In this document: positions 25,362 to 36,888 of the stretch, piece by piece | Numbering within the stretch: the stretch's first letter is position 1 | Layout: the number at the start of each line of letters is the position of its first letter | Assembly (NCBI GenBank): GCA_902729315.2 | Contig: LR746275.1 | Span: 2,016,501-2,080,500, forward strand | Direction of reading: 5' to 3' | DNA from: Spirodela intermedia | Taxonomy: Eukaryota > Streptophyta > Magnoliopsida > Alismatales > Araceae | Length of the DNA: 64,000 bases | Made by a program: the position numbers and the translations under genes | Notes under the pieces: generated by a model | The model's input: the letters and a program-made list of their open reading frames with translations, nothing else | Databases searched by the model: none | What the model was told of the DNA's origin: nothing

Positions 25362-26853
25362 TTTTCTTGGAATCTAAGAAAAAACTGCGTGCATCATCTG
25401 AAAAAAAACCATCGGAAAACTAAACACCAAACTCCGCAGTAACCAAGAAATAAAAAAAATGCACATCTGGATCAGGATTCATTGCAAGATTAATTGATAT
25501 AAGAGTCGGCCGAGTACATAGATAAGGGTTTTTTCCAGATGATCATGGGTTGATCTTACGATTAAATGCACCCAATCGACAAAATAACAAGAGTAGATTC
25601 TTCTGCGCTTCACCTTCCCGAAAACCTGGGATTATCTATCTTTTCCGACACTCTAAAACAACTTCAACCTACTCACGCTCATGGCCACGAGCAAATGCTG
25701 TCATTGCACAGACTGAGAGCTTCACTCGTCTTGTCCGCATCAGTGAAGAAACTTAGTAGGGAACCACGTTATATGCCCCATTTAAATCATGGGAAGAGAT
25801 TCAGCCGGAAAGAAGTTATCATTGATGCAAAAATATCACAGTTATAAGACAATATTCTACCCATCAATGATCGAACATAGGTCATGTGAGTAAGAGAAGG
25901 GTGGAAGCCAGCAAGACGCCTCCGACGACTGCACACAGAGATAACGACGCGGGGGATGTGACGGGAGAAACCAACCGGTTCGCTGCCACGGGGACGGGCG
26001 ACAGCGGGACGGTGGAAGACGCCGAGAGTCAGAGAGAGAGAGAGAGTGGGGATACCAGGGAGCTTGAGGCGTGCTGCCGGTGGAGCGACCGCCGCCGGTG
26101 CAGGCGGGCTGTTCCGCCACTGCTTCTAGAATAGGTAGGGGCTTTTGCGGCCCAGGGAAGACCTGCTCACAGGCTGGGTCGAAATGGGCAAAGCCAAGCC
26201 GGGGAGGGCAGACCAGAACCCCTTGCCCTGTAAACCCAGAACCAAACCTGACAGGTCAAAGCCCGCGGCTTTGAGGGCCGAGACTAAATCGGCCAAAATA
26301 AAAACGATCAAGCATCGCATTAACTATTTATTCGGACAGATATTTATTTCACGTCACAACAGATGTTTTCCCGGCGGCGATCTCGGCGCTTTTTTCCTAC
26401 TCTTTACTCCAATTTTACGAAGAAAGTCAACCGGGTTCGGAGAAAGTCAATCCTGGCCAATATTAGACTCCAAGAAAAAAAAATGATATATTTACTAAGA
26501 GGAGAGACAACGTTTTGGGAAAAAAAATCCATTCTTCTCCAACCATTCCCTGAAATCAATGATGTTACCGTAGACCATACACATGATTTCCAACGTATAA
26601 TTATAAATCCAAATTAGATGATATCTTCTTTAATTGCTTCTTATTGGTTTATATCTAATCTTAATATGTGATTATGTTCTCATAATATGACTTCACAAAT
26701 AACCAGAATTTTATATGAACTAAATTCCTTAAAAACCCAAAAATTCCAAAGCTGCCCCTCGGGTTGTGCCACATCATCATCATTGCATTCCACGTCTGCT
26801 CCTCGGACTAGAACAGGATTGAATGGACACGACCCACCGAGTTCATCACCATT
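25362..26853. other. 5' flank of the uL18 gene and 3' flank of the small membrane protein gene
   Basis: The GC-rich interval 25860-26300 contains a short GA run (26031-26046) and GGCC boxes near 26270-26295. It probably holds the uL18 transcription start region, perhaps with a noncoding first exon. Open frames on both strands there are low-complexity and unlike known proteins. The remaining sequence to 26853 is AT-rich with nothing recognisable. Confidence 0.35.
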
Positions 26854-28948
26854 TCAGGGTTCTTTGGTCTCAAAGTCACGATGCCTCCAAGGATTGAGAG
26901 CCTCTCGAGCAGCTTGCGCTTCTGGGGAACCCTCCCAAGCTCGTTTCTCGGCCTCCAGTACGGTCACCTTGTCGTCTAATCATTCAAAGGAAGTCAACCA
27001 CGAGCAATGAGACATTATCACAAAAAATAAATTTATATATTATTTTAAAATTAATTACATAGAGCAAGCACCCGAAAAGGACCCAACAAAGTTTATTGAT
27101 TACATAAATAAATTAAAGTTTTCTTCGTAACATTTTAGAATTAGAGATCAAATATGGTCCAGTTGAAGGATGAAAAGTTGTTGACCCAGGTGATCAAAAA
27201 TAAATATTTTGAACCATAATAATGTCTCACAATTTAATTTCATCATCAACAGTAATACAATCAATCTTGTTTTAAGATCAACTCAGATAGAACAAATGAT
27301 GTAACCTAATTTCAGTCTAATTAAAATGAATCAGAAGCTCAAGAGGCATGAAGACTCGATTTGACACAAATTCAGCCTTAAATAGCACAATAAGAGATTT
27401 TATGACATTTTAAATGTGCCTAAATCTCAATTCCCGTTTTTGATCTCCGTAATTAGTTAATTTTTTCTCTTTTTTTAAGATCATAACAGTTTTACCTTTT
27501 ATTTTATTTTATTTTTTAGATTTGTTTGTAACTAAATTTTTGACCTATATAATCTCATTTTTAATAATCTATTTTCGAATTCCTTTCCTCTCTAGAGGTT
27601 CTCTATCTCTACTAGTGGATTCTATCATCTCTATAGACTCAAGGAGCCATTTTTGATTATGTGGATTCAAGATCAACCCCTTGTAGACTCGAGGGATGAA
27701 TCTTTACGTTATGTGGATTCAGGGCAAGGAAATTTCAACTTAATGCAACTTAGGCTGTACCAACTCACTCAAATCATCATAAGAAAAAGTCAACATTTTT
27801 GCTGCATCAAGATGTCAGGTCAAATCATGCCAATGAGACAAATAAAAAAGAACCCATCACTGATAGAACATAGGAAACTTAATCTAGCAGATTTTTTCAA
27901 AAATAGAAGGCAAGTATTTGGGTTAATACCAGATTATCTTGTGTGAAAATAAAAATCCTATGCCTCACAAAGGGTCAGGTCAGTCAAAAATAAATAAATT
28001 ATAAGAATTAAAGTTGCAACATTAGAGCCCACAATAGGGGGGAAGGTCAAAAGGGGAATATCACAAAAGAAGAACTCTCAAAGTGTTGCACCATATAAAA
28101 TGATGGAAGGAAAGGGAAAGCCCCTGATTTTTATTTTTTGTGGAAAAAAATTGAAAAAAATAGAGGAAAAGACTACAAAGAAGTGAAGAATGTTAAACGA
28201 ACCCTCATTGGCTCCCTCCAGAAAGGGCTCGAGCATCTGAGACTTGACGGTTTAAATTTCTTCACTGGAAAATATGGTCACTGGACCTTCAAACTATGAG
28301 GCTCCAATCCAAACTGTCAGGTGGTTTTCCTAGCTGTTATCCCTAGAGGTTGGAGACAAACCCTAGAGACGAATGATCTCAGTGTCGAGTTTCATTCCAT
28401 CCATCTCCTAAAAATAGCCGTCCATGGCGTATCAGAAAGCGAAGGATATAACCAGAGGTGAGAGTATTAGTGCTGTCCAATCCAAAACCCAAGGCGATTC
28501 TGATTGAATAAACGCATGCAGCAAGTTTTCATCCGTTATGATTTCTGCGCGTTGACTGCAAGGAGCATCCAAACGCAGGTTTAATGAATACAAATATTTC
28601 GTCTAACAGATGCATGCGGAAGCAAGAAAACTGGTGTTTCGCCACAGAAAATCATTCTCGGAAACCATACGAAGAAACCCCCAAAATGAATCAGAAAATC
28701 CAACCAGAGGTTGCTGCTGAAGAGGGGAGAAAAGTTTTTTGCGGTAGAATCCGGTACAAATCTAGAAATCTGACGAGCAGAGGATGAAAGTGTGGCGAGC
28801 GAACCCCAAGACATAAGAGGAGAAGAAAAGAGGAGAAGATGAGGAGAGCTCTCACACAGAAGCCCGTGTGGATCATGAACAGCTCCATGGAAGCGCCGCA
28901 GAGTGCCGAGACGGCAAAGATCTTCAGGTACCAGCCCAAGAACTTCAT
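26854..28948 (-). CDS. conserved small plant membrane protein, 70 residues, function unknown
   Basis: Two exons, 28948-28858 and 26975-26854, join within a Tyr codon (T|AC) across a 1.88-kb intron. The protein begins MKFLGWYLKIFAVSALCGAS, with one hydrophobic segment (about residues 4-27). It continues MELFMIHTGFYDKVTVLEAEKR with an acidic/basic amphipathic tail containing SPEAQAAREALNPWRHRD. I recognise this architecture as a conserved uncharacterised plant protein of about 65-75 residues; I know no assigned function. A single N-terminal helix plus a charged tail suggests a small subunit of a membrane complex, perhaps mitochondrial; this is inference. Site II-like GGCCCA motifs occur about 220-240 bp upstream (near 29165-29190). 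An alternative donor two bases downstream would give Cys and break the phase. Confidence 0.82.
26976..28857. other. intron of the small membrane protein gene
   Basis: The 1.88-kb AT-rich intron splits a 70-codon gene. A plus-strand frame at 27653-27946 has no family resemblance. A short GTGGATTCA-containing motif recurs around 27620-27720, but no larger structure was seen. Confidence 0.5.
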
Positions 28949-29422
28949 GGTCTCCCCTCCTCAGTGGAGACCCTCCCTCACGAGGAAGACGTGGGGCAGC
29001 AGCAGATCAATGGACAGGGTGGGGGCCGGGTAGTTGGAGAGAACGAGAAAGAGGAAACCTCCTGCTCTGACTGGGCTTCGACAGAGGAGGGTGAGATCTT
29101 CCATTCCGTAGTTCCCACACTGTACAAGATTCAAGCAAGGGCCGAAAAGAAATGTAGCCGATCGGCCCAACAGTCAGACAGGCCCAGCCCACAGCTCACA
29201 ATGGACCCAAGTTCATTGTTAAAGGTGATAGATAGAGCCTTTCTCCCCGAGGTTCTGGTGCTGCTAGTGCGACTACTAATACTCCTCTCTTTCTCTCTCT
29301 CTCTCTCCTGCCTCCCACCCTTTCTCTCTCTGTCCCTATCTATCTCTGTCTCTCTCCCTCGACGAAGCCCTAGCATAGCTTACACCTATCCAAGTTTGAG
29401 AGACATAGATATGTATTTATGT

Positions 29423-29473
<51 letters not shown>

Positions 29474-30048
29474 CTACCATATGGATGGCGAGGGAAGAAG
29501 GGCTCTAGACGTGCAAGCCATACGTTAGGGAAGTCGAGGGCACCAAAAGTGGCAACTTGGGCAGAAGGATGAGAAAGAACCCACGTCCTATTCGTGTTAG
29601 TTTCTGTAGGTTATTATACTAACTCATTTGGTAAACAGTTGCTAGGAAGAATGGGCAATAGAAACTATTTGAGGAAATAAGCAGCTTTGACTTTCTATAT
29701 ATACAGTGAAAAATAGGAGTTGACTAACACAGGAAGTCTGGAAGAAATCCCCGAGAGTCGTTGCTTCAGACGAGAGACGTCTCTCTCACTGTGAAAGTTG
29801 GAGGAGCCCCTTGAGAACCCATGTTTTTGCTCTGAAAACAATGATTAGACAATCAGGATGAAGGGACCCCTTGGCTGATTCAAAATCTCCAGAAGCTCGT
29901 CGTCAGAATGAATACCAGCACACACGCTGACTTAACAGCCAAAAAGTCAACGGCCGGATACAAAGAAAAAGAGAAGGATCAAGTTCCAGCAGCAAAAATC
30001 CGTAACTAGGAAAAAAAATCACAAGAGCAGGGTCAACTTACAGTGGAG
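28949..30048. promoter_or_regulatory. promoter of the small membrane gene; 3' flank of the DnaJ gene
   Basis: GGCCCA-type boxes occur at about 29165-29190 (GGCCCAACAG and AGGCCCAGCCCAC). Interrupted CT runs occur around 29285-29355, and a pure GA microsatellite at 29425-29471. The part from 29580 to 30048 should include the 3' UTR of the DnaJ gene, which reads in from the right on the minus strand. No coding signal is evident. Confidence 0.4.
29425..29471. repeat. GA microsatellite
   Basis: About 23 consecutive GA dinucleotides lie in the spacer between the small membrane protein gene and the DnaJ gene. Confidence 0.95.
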
Positions 30049-33000
30049 TCAACCCTTCGAGAGGAAGCCATCAGGCATTGATGCAGGATCAAGTTCCCAG
30101 CAGCCCCTCAACCTGCCACCCCTTTCCTCGGTCAACCGGAAAGATGGGATCTGATGCGAGAATCTCAAGAACTCATTACAGGGTATCTCAATGTTTTCTG
30201 AAAATTTATTGTTTCTTCTGGGCTTAAACACAGATCTAAAGCCGCTGACCTTGTCCAGTGGAACTACCATCATCACTGAGGCATGGCTGGAGAGGACCTC
30301 CACCACCTCGTACTCACCCTTCTTGAAGCATCTCTCAATGTCTGGTGTCCTCCACGAAGGGTTCCAGTTCTTGTACAGAGCCCACACCTCGTTAACCTGC
30401 GGATAGATGTCGTACAGTTGACTGCTCTCGACACGTGACGGCCAAACCAGATGAGAGAACACGCCAGCAGTATCGTATTCTTCATTGCCTTCTCTTCCCG
30501 AACAAAGCTTAAACCTTCCACAAGCAATGGGGAGGCTATTATCCGACCATCTCCTCTCCTCTTCCGAGAGTTGACAAGCTTCTAGCCACGTCACACGTAC
30601 CTTAAAATCTTCAAGGTCAACGCCTCTGATCAAGGCATAGTATTTCGGGAAGCCATCAGTCTCATAGAAAACTGCCCATATCTGACCAGTTTTCAGCTTT
30701 CCCTTGGATCTTTCTAACTCAAAGTTGTAAAATTCTGAATCATGATATTCAACCACCTTGGGGCGTGAAGATTTTGAGGCAGGGCTTTTACCATTTCCAG
30801 CCGGACTACCGCCGCAATAAGGGAACACGTTGACTTGGGCTTCCTCCAAAGGGCCTTTTCCGCAGAAAGTCGTCCCTGAATGGCAACTGTGTTTCTTCTC
30901 GCCGGAGCCATTCAGCTCAACAGGAGAATGGCTATCGCCTTCAAGGGCTTTCTCCGCTCCAATCATCACATTTCGCACTTCCATACTCGTGAAAATGCCA
31001 TTATTTTCCGATTTGATAGCAGAATTCCTGTTCTTGAAGACGTACTCTCTAGCTTCATCGAGATTCACAGTAGGAAAGGTTTCTTCGACGTTTCTGGGAA
31101 GAGAAGGACGATCGAGCTCATAAAATCCTTGTGGGATGCCCTCCGTTTCTTTCCCTGTTGTTCTATATGAAGGAATCTTGTGTGAGAATCGAAGTGCCTC
31201 ACTCGATGGTATGTGACGTGTATCGACTCCACCATGTCCTCGACAAAATAGGCTGAAAAATCCTTTGACCCTGGCCAGAAAAGCAACGTTGACGCCCTCA
31301 CCAACAGCAAAATCACAAAGGACCTCTACGAATTCGTACTTGTACTGTCGGTGTTGATCTGGATTGGCGCTCCACTCGATAGTCCAGCCTTTGAAAAGAG
31401 CCCAAACCTCACCCTTTTTAGGGAGTATCCGATAAGAATTCCTTTTTGACCCTTTAGTCAATGGCATTATGTGAGAGAACATATTGATATCCACTTTGTT
31501 TTCTCTTCTCCCAAGTATGAAATTCCCGCATCCTACAGGGAGCTCCTTGGCTGACCAGCCTATTTCGGTCAGGCTCAGTGGGTCGTACTCTAACCAGGTG
31601 AAGCGCACCTTAAAACCTGTTGAAGAAACACTCGAGATTCTGGCGTAACGTCTAGGCATGCCATCTAAATCATCGTAGAGCGCCCAGATCTGATGAACAG
31701 CAAAACAGCTTGGGTTCCTGTCCTTTCCAAAGTCATAAAATTCTAGGTCAGGGTAGGACAAGGAAGTGGCTGGGCCGAGTTGGACTGCAGCAGGGTGAGG
31801 AATTGAACCAACCTCATGTGTCACTTTTAAGCATCCAGATCCTTTCCTGCGTTTTCTTCTGACTGTATCTCCAGTTGGCAGATCCTCTTCAAGGGGGATG
31901 GCAACTCTCTTAATGCTTTTGAACTTGCCTCTTGAGGTGCTGGTAGGAAATTCCAAGCCATTTTTGGAAGATGGGTTATTAATCTGATCATCATTGTGCG
32001 ACTTCTTAGTCAAGTTTTTCAATTGAATGCGGTTCTTGAAGTTATCATCAGTATTTGTGCCCTCAGCATGCGATACGTTATGCTTCTGCTGTGTAGATCG
32101 TTGTGAATAGCAGCAGCCAGTCATTCCTTGACTCCCTACAGAGTCATGCCTCATTTCTCCACTAACTGCAGCATCGCAGTCAGTACTGTCACTGTCACTC
32201 ATCTCGAGTAACATGTTTATCCGCCATTTCAAGCGGGGACTTGCTGATGATGGCACAACAGGATTCCTCTCGCAAACTTTCTCAAGTTTCACCTCCTTGC
32301 ACTGCGCTTCATCTTCATCTCTAATTTCACTCTCCATCTGACCGCTTTCTTTCACTTTGTCTCCAGACCCCTCATCAACAACACTGCTAACTCCCACTTG
32401 TGTGCTAGATTGTGGTGTTACGGGTCTTCTATTGGATGCCCCTTGGGAATCTGTACATGAGAAGTAGTTCCCACTCTTGATTTGTGGACTGATGACACTG
32501 GTACCCTGACCTTGAGTATCACTGTTCCGTTGGAGTCCACAATGATTCGAGAATGTTGTTATCTGAGCGGCACATGCTGTATCTCTTTTTTGCTCTTTCA
32601 GTGGTACGGAGGCAGAATTTTGATGAACGTTAGAAACTGCAGCTTGCTTCATAGGATTCGAATATTTCTTCGATTTCCGAGGTGGTTGTTTCTCTCCAGC
32701 AGTCGGGAGGGTCATCTTCCTCTTCATGTCATAAATAGAACGTTTAGCCCGATCTGAAAGCATCCTATGGGCATCCCCAACAAGCTTGAAGGCAGCTTCT
32801 GCCCCAAAAAACTTGTTCTTGTCGGGATGAAGCAGGAGAGCAAGCTTCCTATACTGTTTCTTTATCACGGATTCATCTACTGTAGGATCTACTTGAAGGA
32901 TCCCATACCAGTCGTGATGCCCATTCAATTTTGCTTCTGCAGTGCACAGCACTTCGCAGACAGTAAGCATCTGCGATATGTTCTCAATATCAGGAGAAAG

Positions 33001-33108
33001 TTTCTGGGATTTCAGGGCAATATTCTTTGCTCTAGTAAAGTCTCCAAATTGCATATTTTTTTCAGCAATGTGTTTGGCTCGAATAGCCTCCTCCCTGTTG
33101 CACTCCAT
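30049..33108 (-). CDS. DnaJ (Hsp40) protein with two DUF3444 domains
   Basis: A single uninterrupted frame of 1019 codons starts MECNREEAIRAKHIAEKNM. The N-terminal helical part (1-60) precedes a J domain at about 65-128: HDWYGILQVDPTVDE, the Hsp70-stimulating HPD at 94-96, and SDRAKRSIYD. A long polar linker with basic clusters (RKSKKY, VRRKRRKGSG) follows and could serve nuclear localisation. Two DUF3444 domains start near 455 (DLEFYDFGKDRN, QIWALYDDLDGMPRRYA) and near 787 (DSEFYNFELERS, QIWAVFYETDGFPKYYA). This layout is a plant-specific DnaJ class, usually intronless. J proteins recruit and stimulate Hsp70; some DUF3444 members bind methylated chromatin (SUVH-associated DNAJ1/2 have a different, shorter layout). 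The exact role here is unknown. Confidence 0.93.
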   Translation of the reverse strand: MECNREEAIRAKHIAEKNMQFGDFTRAKNIALKSQKLSPDIENISQMLTVCEVLCTAEAKLNGHHDWYGILQVDPTVDESVIKKQYRKLALLLHPDKNKFFGAEAAFKLVGDAHRMLSDRAKRSIYDMKRKMTLPTAGEKQPPRKSKKYSNPMKQAAVSNVHQNSASVPLKEQKRDTACAAQITTFSNHCGLQRNSDTQGQGTSVISPQIKSGNYFSCTDSQGASNRRPVTPQSSTQVGVSSVVDEGSGDKVKESGQMESEIRDEDEAQCKEVKLEKVCERNPVVPSSASPRLKWRINMLLEMSDSDSTDCDAAVSGEMRHDSVGSQGMTGCCYSQRSTQQKHNVSHAEGTNTDDNFKNRIQLKNLTKKSHNDDQINNPSSKNGLEFPTSTSRGKFKSIKRVAIPLEEDLPTGDTVRRKRRKGSGCLKVTHEVGSIPHPAAVQLGPATSLSYPDLEFYDFGKDRNPSCFAVHQIWALYDDLDGMPRRYARISSVSSTGFKVRFTWLEYDPLSLTEIGWSAKELPVGCGNFILGRRENKVDINMFSHIMPLTKGSKRNSYRILPKKGEVWALFKGWTIEWSANPDQHRQYKYEFVEVLCDFAVGEGVNVAFLARVKGFFSLFCRGHGGVDTRHIPSSEALRFSHKIPSYRTTGKETEGIPQGFYELDRPSLPRNVEETFPTVNLDEAREYVFKNRNSAIKSENNGIFTSMEVRNVMIGAEKALEGDSHSPVELNGSGEKKHSCHSGTTFCGKGPLEEAQVNVFPYCGGSPAGNGKSPASKSSRPKVVEYHDSEFYNFELERSKGKLKTGQIWAVFYETDGFPKYYALIRGVDLEDFKVRVTWLEACQLSEEERRWSDNSLPIACGRFKLCSGREGNEEYDTAGVFSHLVWPSRVESSQLYDIYPQVNEVWALYKNWNPSWRTPDIERCFKKGEYEVVEVLSSHASVMMVVPLDKVSGFRSVFKPRRNNKFSENIEIPCNEFLRFSHQIPSFRLTEERGGRLRGCWELDPASMPDGFLSKG

Positions 33109-36100
33109 TGAAGCTTGTTATCAAAAAAAGTTTCTCAAACTCTACAAGTCGAACATGAAACAATATTGGCATCCCTTGACCGTCCCAATAAACACAATTT
33201 TATATGTTATCATCCACCTGCGCAGCAAAAATTAACCACTAATGATGGTCACACAGATATCCAAGCAAGCGAATACAAGTATTCACGCAATTCTAACTAC
33301 TAGAAAAGATGAAGCTTTGATAAAGGAGCCATCCACTCATTGGATATAACCACATTAGACTAAAAAAGCTACCACCTAACAAATATCTTTCAGAAGCTCT
33401 ACACGGGCTCAGGTTGTGCGAACAGTCACTGCCATTATGTCATCCAATCATGTATCTTCAATATCCTAATCAATTAAGTCAATTGGTGTACAGATTAAAG
33501 GACAACACATTTACCGGTCAAAAAATTCAATAATTTTTTAGAGATTTTGGCCTAATCTTGTCGAGTCAAACTCAGGTGACCTGATTCTCGAAACCTTCCA
33601 ATTCCTATTTCCAGGCAAGGCTATCTCTCTATTTCATTTGTCACAATCGCAGAATTGAGGAAGGATTGTCACAGAATCTGAAATTTACCTGATGAAATGA
33701 GCTATGTTGCAAGTACTGAGCCCCATTCGACATCCCTGATGTGTAGCACTTATGTCTATTTTCCACTATAAAAAAAAATTGACAATTAAATTTCCTTCAT
33801 TAACACGGGGTTCATTTCGTATTATTCATTCAGGGAAAGAAAAATATTCAATCGACAACACTATGCAAATGAAAAGGGGACATATAAATATAAGGCGAGG
33901 ATTTATTAATTCTATATCAGTTGGATATTCTACAGGTACTGGTTTCGACATCAAGTTGGCATACAGAAACTTGGCATGCCTATTTTCTTTCCCTTTAGTT
34001 TTATGACTTAGTAGTCATCTGCATAGAAATGATCAGATCTCTCTCTTTTTCATCCCCAAAAGGCCGTTACAGTTGAAGCTGCGTTCAGTCTTCTCCAATT
34101 TAATCCAGCTGAACTTATAAATTTCACAAACTCGTTAACTAAAGGTTTAATGTGGCCATCAAGGAGGTTAACGAAAAGAGGACCACCAAGCATATTAAAT
34201 TAACTCGACATAATCTCTTTTGAATGCCGTATGTTAGTTAAGATTCAAAATGCAACTCCAGTGGCTTCTGAAACAAATATTGAGAAACGACGAACTTACT
34301 TTATCAAAAATAAATAGGATAAGAGGGCGGAAATCAACTGCACATTTCTAGATATCAAAACTGCAGTCAGCTAAACTCCGAACCGAGAATGCAAAAGATG
34401 ATAATAGAACGAGCGCTCAAGAGTGATAAAGAAAGCTAAATTCCGAACCGAATCTATCACTGCATCAACACAGGCGCGAATGGCGATCAAACGAAGTAAG
34501 TAAAAAAACGAACCATAAAACAATGAGTGAGGAATTTGAGCAATAGATTCTCTGTCTCCTAGATATGAACATTCCTCGAAGATAAAACAAGCAATCCGAC
34601 GCTTGGAGTTACTAGCAACATTATCCATTACCTCCAAGCACAGGCAAACGCGAAAGAACCAATGCTTCACTGTTAAGATCTCCAGAGATCCTCGTGATTG
34701 GACAAGGCGAAAAGCGCAGCGGAGAGGAGGCTTACTCGTTGTCTCCTTCGCGACCAACGCCGAGAACAGCCAGGAGGAGAAAGCAGAGTGATGAGGACGA
34801 CGGAATGAATTGGAGTTAAAAGCGCGGCAAAATGGACTGTAGAGAGAGAAAGAGAGAGCGACGTGAAAGCCGAGAGGCCGGTGCGGTGCAACGAAAGTTC
34901 TTCTGCCCTGTACGTATCGCTTTGTATGGAAAAGCCCTGAACACAGATATGAAGAAAACATGGGCTTTGAACGATCCTCGGATTGAGAAGCCCAAGCCCA
35001 TTTCTTGGCCCGGTTTCATCAGTACGTGGGCTGGCCTGACATTCAATACGACCCGGGTCAAAATCCTGGTCGGCCCAAAAATAAGGTCGCCCGAACCTCT
35101 CAGAGGCGTAGAAAATAAATGGATATATATGTAATTAAATTTAATATAGAGTGCAATAAATACTATGTCGTGCGGTACGTTGATCCCGACGGCCCATGAT
35201 AAGGTGATAACTCGCATTTCCTTGCTCTCGAGCACGTATTATGCGTTGTACTGATCTTGTTAGCATAAAAAACTATATAATCTTGAATCCTTCTCGAGGG
35301 CTCGAATCCGAAGCAAATAATGTAAAATATTTTTTTTATCTTGGTACCTTTATTTAATGCATATATATTTTGAAAATATGTTATATCCTTTTGTGAAAAT
35401 GCTAAAATAATAATATATTTTGTTATAATTGTAGAAAAAAAAGTATAAAATAATGCTTGAAGCTTGGTTCATGATACTAGGGATCAAGATATTTTGGAAT
35501 AGAAAAAAAGGGTCCCCAACAGCACCTTTTGGGCAACTCCTATTTTTTTCCTTTAATTTTATTTCAAAAATATATAAATCTAACTCTACAAATGATGAAT
35601 GAATATTAAGCCACATTTTCTGAATTTATTCAAAAGCAGCTACTATGATGTCGTAATATTAATTAACCTTTACATTATCATTTCTCGATTGACAATATTT
35701 TTTCAAAAAAATTACTTGATTACCGACCCTAATTATTAAAGCATAGTATATTTCTGTTCTTCTAAACACGTGGCAACAAACCTATAAATCATTAATTTTT
35801 CTGAAGATTAAATAGATTTTATGACACCAAACTGTGAGCCCACTAACCGTTGGTAGTGCCACTAATCAGATCATTAATCCTAAGTTAAAATGTTAGATGC
35901 CAATGTCATGAGTGTGGCTTCAAAAGATCAATGATAGTTTGGTATTTCAAAGTCAGCATTAGGGGACTTTTGGTCTAGAGACAGTTGACAATTGCCTCGA
36001 AAGAAGCTGATCTTCAACTAGAGTCTGCTATTCAGAGTCAACCCTACTACTAGCATAAACTATTGTGCATATAATCTTCCAATCTCACATTAATGATGTA

Positions 36101-36365
36101 ATAATTCAGTAATCGTCCAGTATAAAAGAATGATGATGTCATCTCTCTCTCTCTCTCTCTCTCCATCTCTCCAGGTATATAAATATATGACTAATTGCAA
36201 CAAGAAGAAAAAGTAAGCTTGATGAATCCAGAACATGAAGTTACCAAACGAAGAGAAAACAGCATTTTTCGGTAGTTCACAGTGACTTTATTCAAAATAT
36301 CTGGGATACGATAAGTGATCTGTGGATGAACCACAGGATTACCATGAGAAGCTTCCAGAAGCCAG
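33109..36365. other. DnaJ upstream region and AT-rich spacer
   Basis: About 3.3 kb has no recognisable coding exon. The part near 34370-34960 is moderately GC-rich and may hold the DnaJ 5' UTR or a noncoding first exon; the 196-codon minus frame there has no domain features. The part from 35100 to 36100 is very AT-rich. A CT tract occurs at about 36142-36162. Confidence 0.4.
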
Positions 36366-36851
36366 CTATGCCTGAAGCCCAATGACACCTGGAGCCGAGA
36401 ACAATTGAAACACCTCGAGTTATGAGGATTAATGCAGCTAATTGGATTGAAACCAAGGGAAAAGAAAAAATAAAAAATCTAACTTACCGCAGGCAAGCCT
36501 GCCTCCAGCATTTCCGGTGGATTTGCTGAGCTCGTGTCCACCTAACAGAGAAAAAAATAGAAAAATAATGTGAAATCCGTCATTATCAGATGAAGACGAT
36601 AATGAGAAGGAAATTTCTTTCCTCCCAAGATAAGAAAGAATACAGAACAGAGGAGCCCGCAAAGTGTGAGAGTTGGCGGCAAGAGAGAGAGAGAGAGAGA
36701 GAATGAATAAGAAATACACCAATATTATCTTTAATGATCATTAAAGAGCAGGTCCAAGATTAGTCAGTCCAATAGTGAGCAGGCTTATAGTCAGATGAAT
36801 ATGACAACACGTAAGAAGCTTCTTTAATGCACACCCACAAGCTTCCTCTAG

Positions 36852-36888
<37 letters not shown>

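Noticed and set aside
34371-34961. Minus frame of 196 codons upstream of the DnaJ gene
   Set aside because: No domain or family pattern, and its position fits the DnaJ 5' UTR or promoter region.
35240-35315. GGCTCGAATCC, similar to a tRNA T-loop
   Set aside because: No acceptor or D-arm pairing could be built around it.
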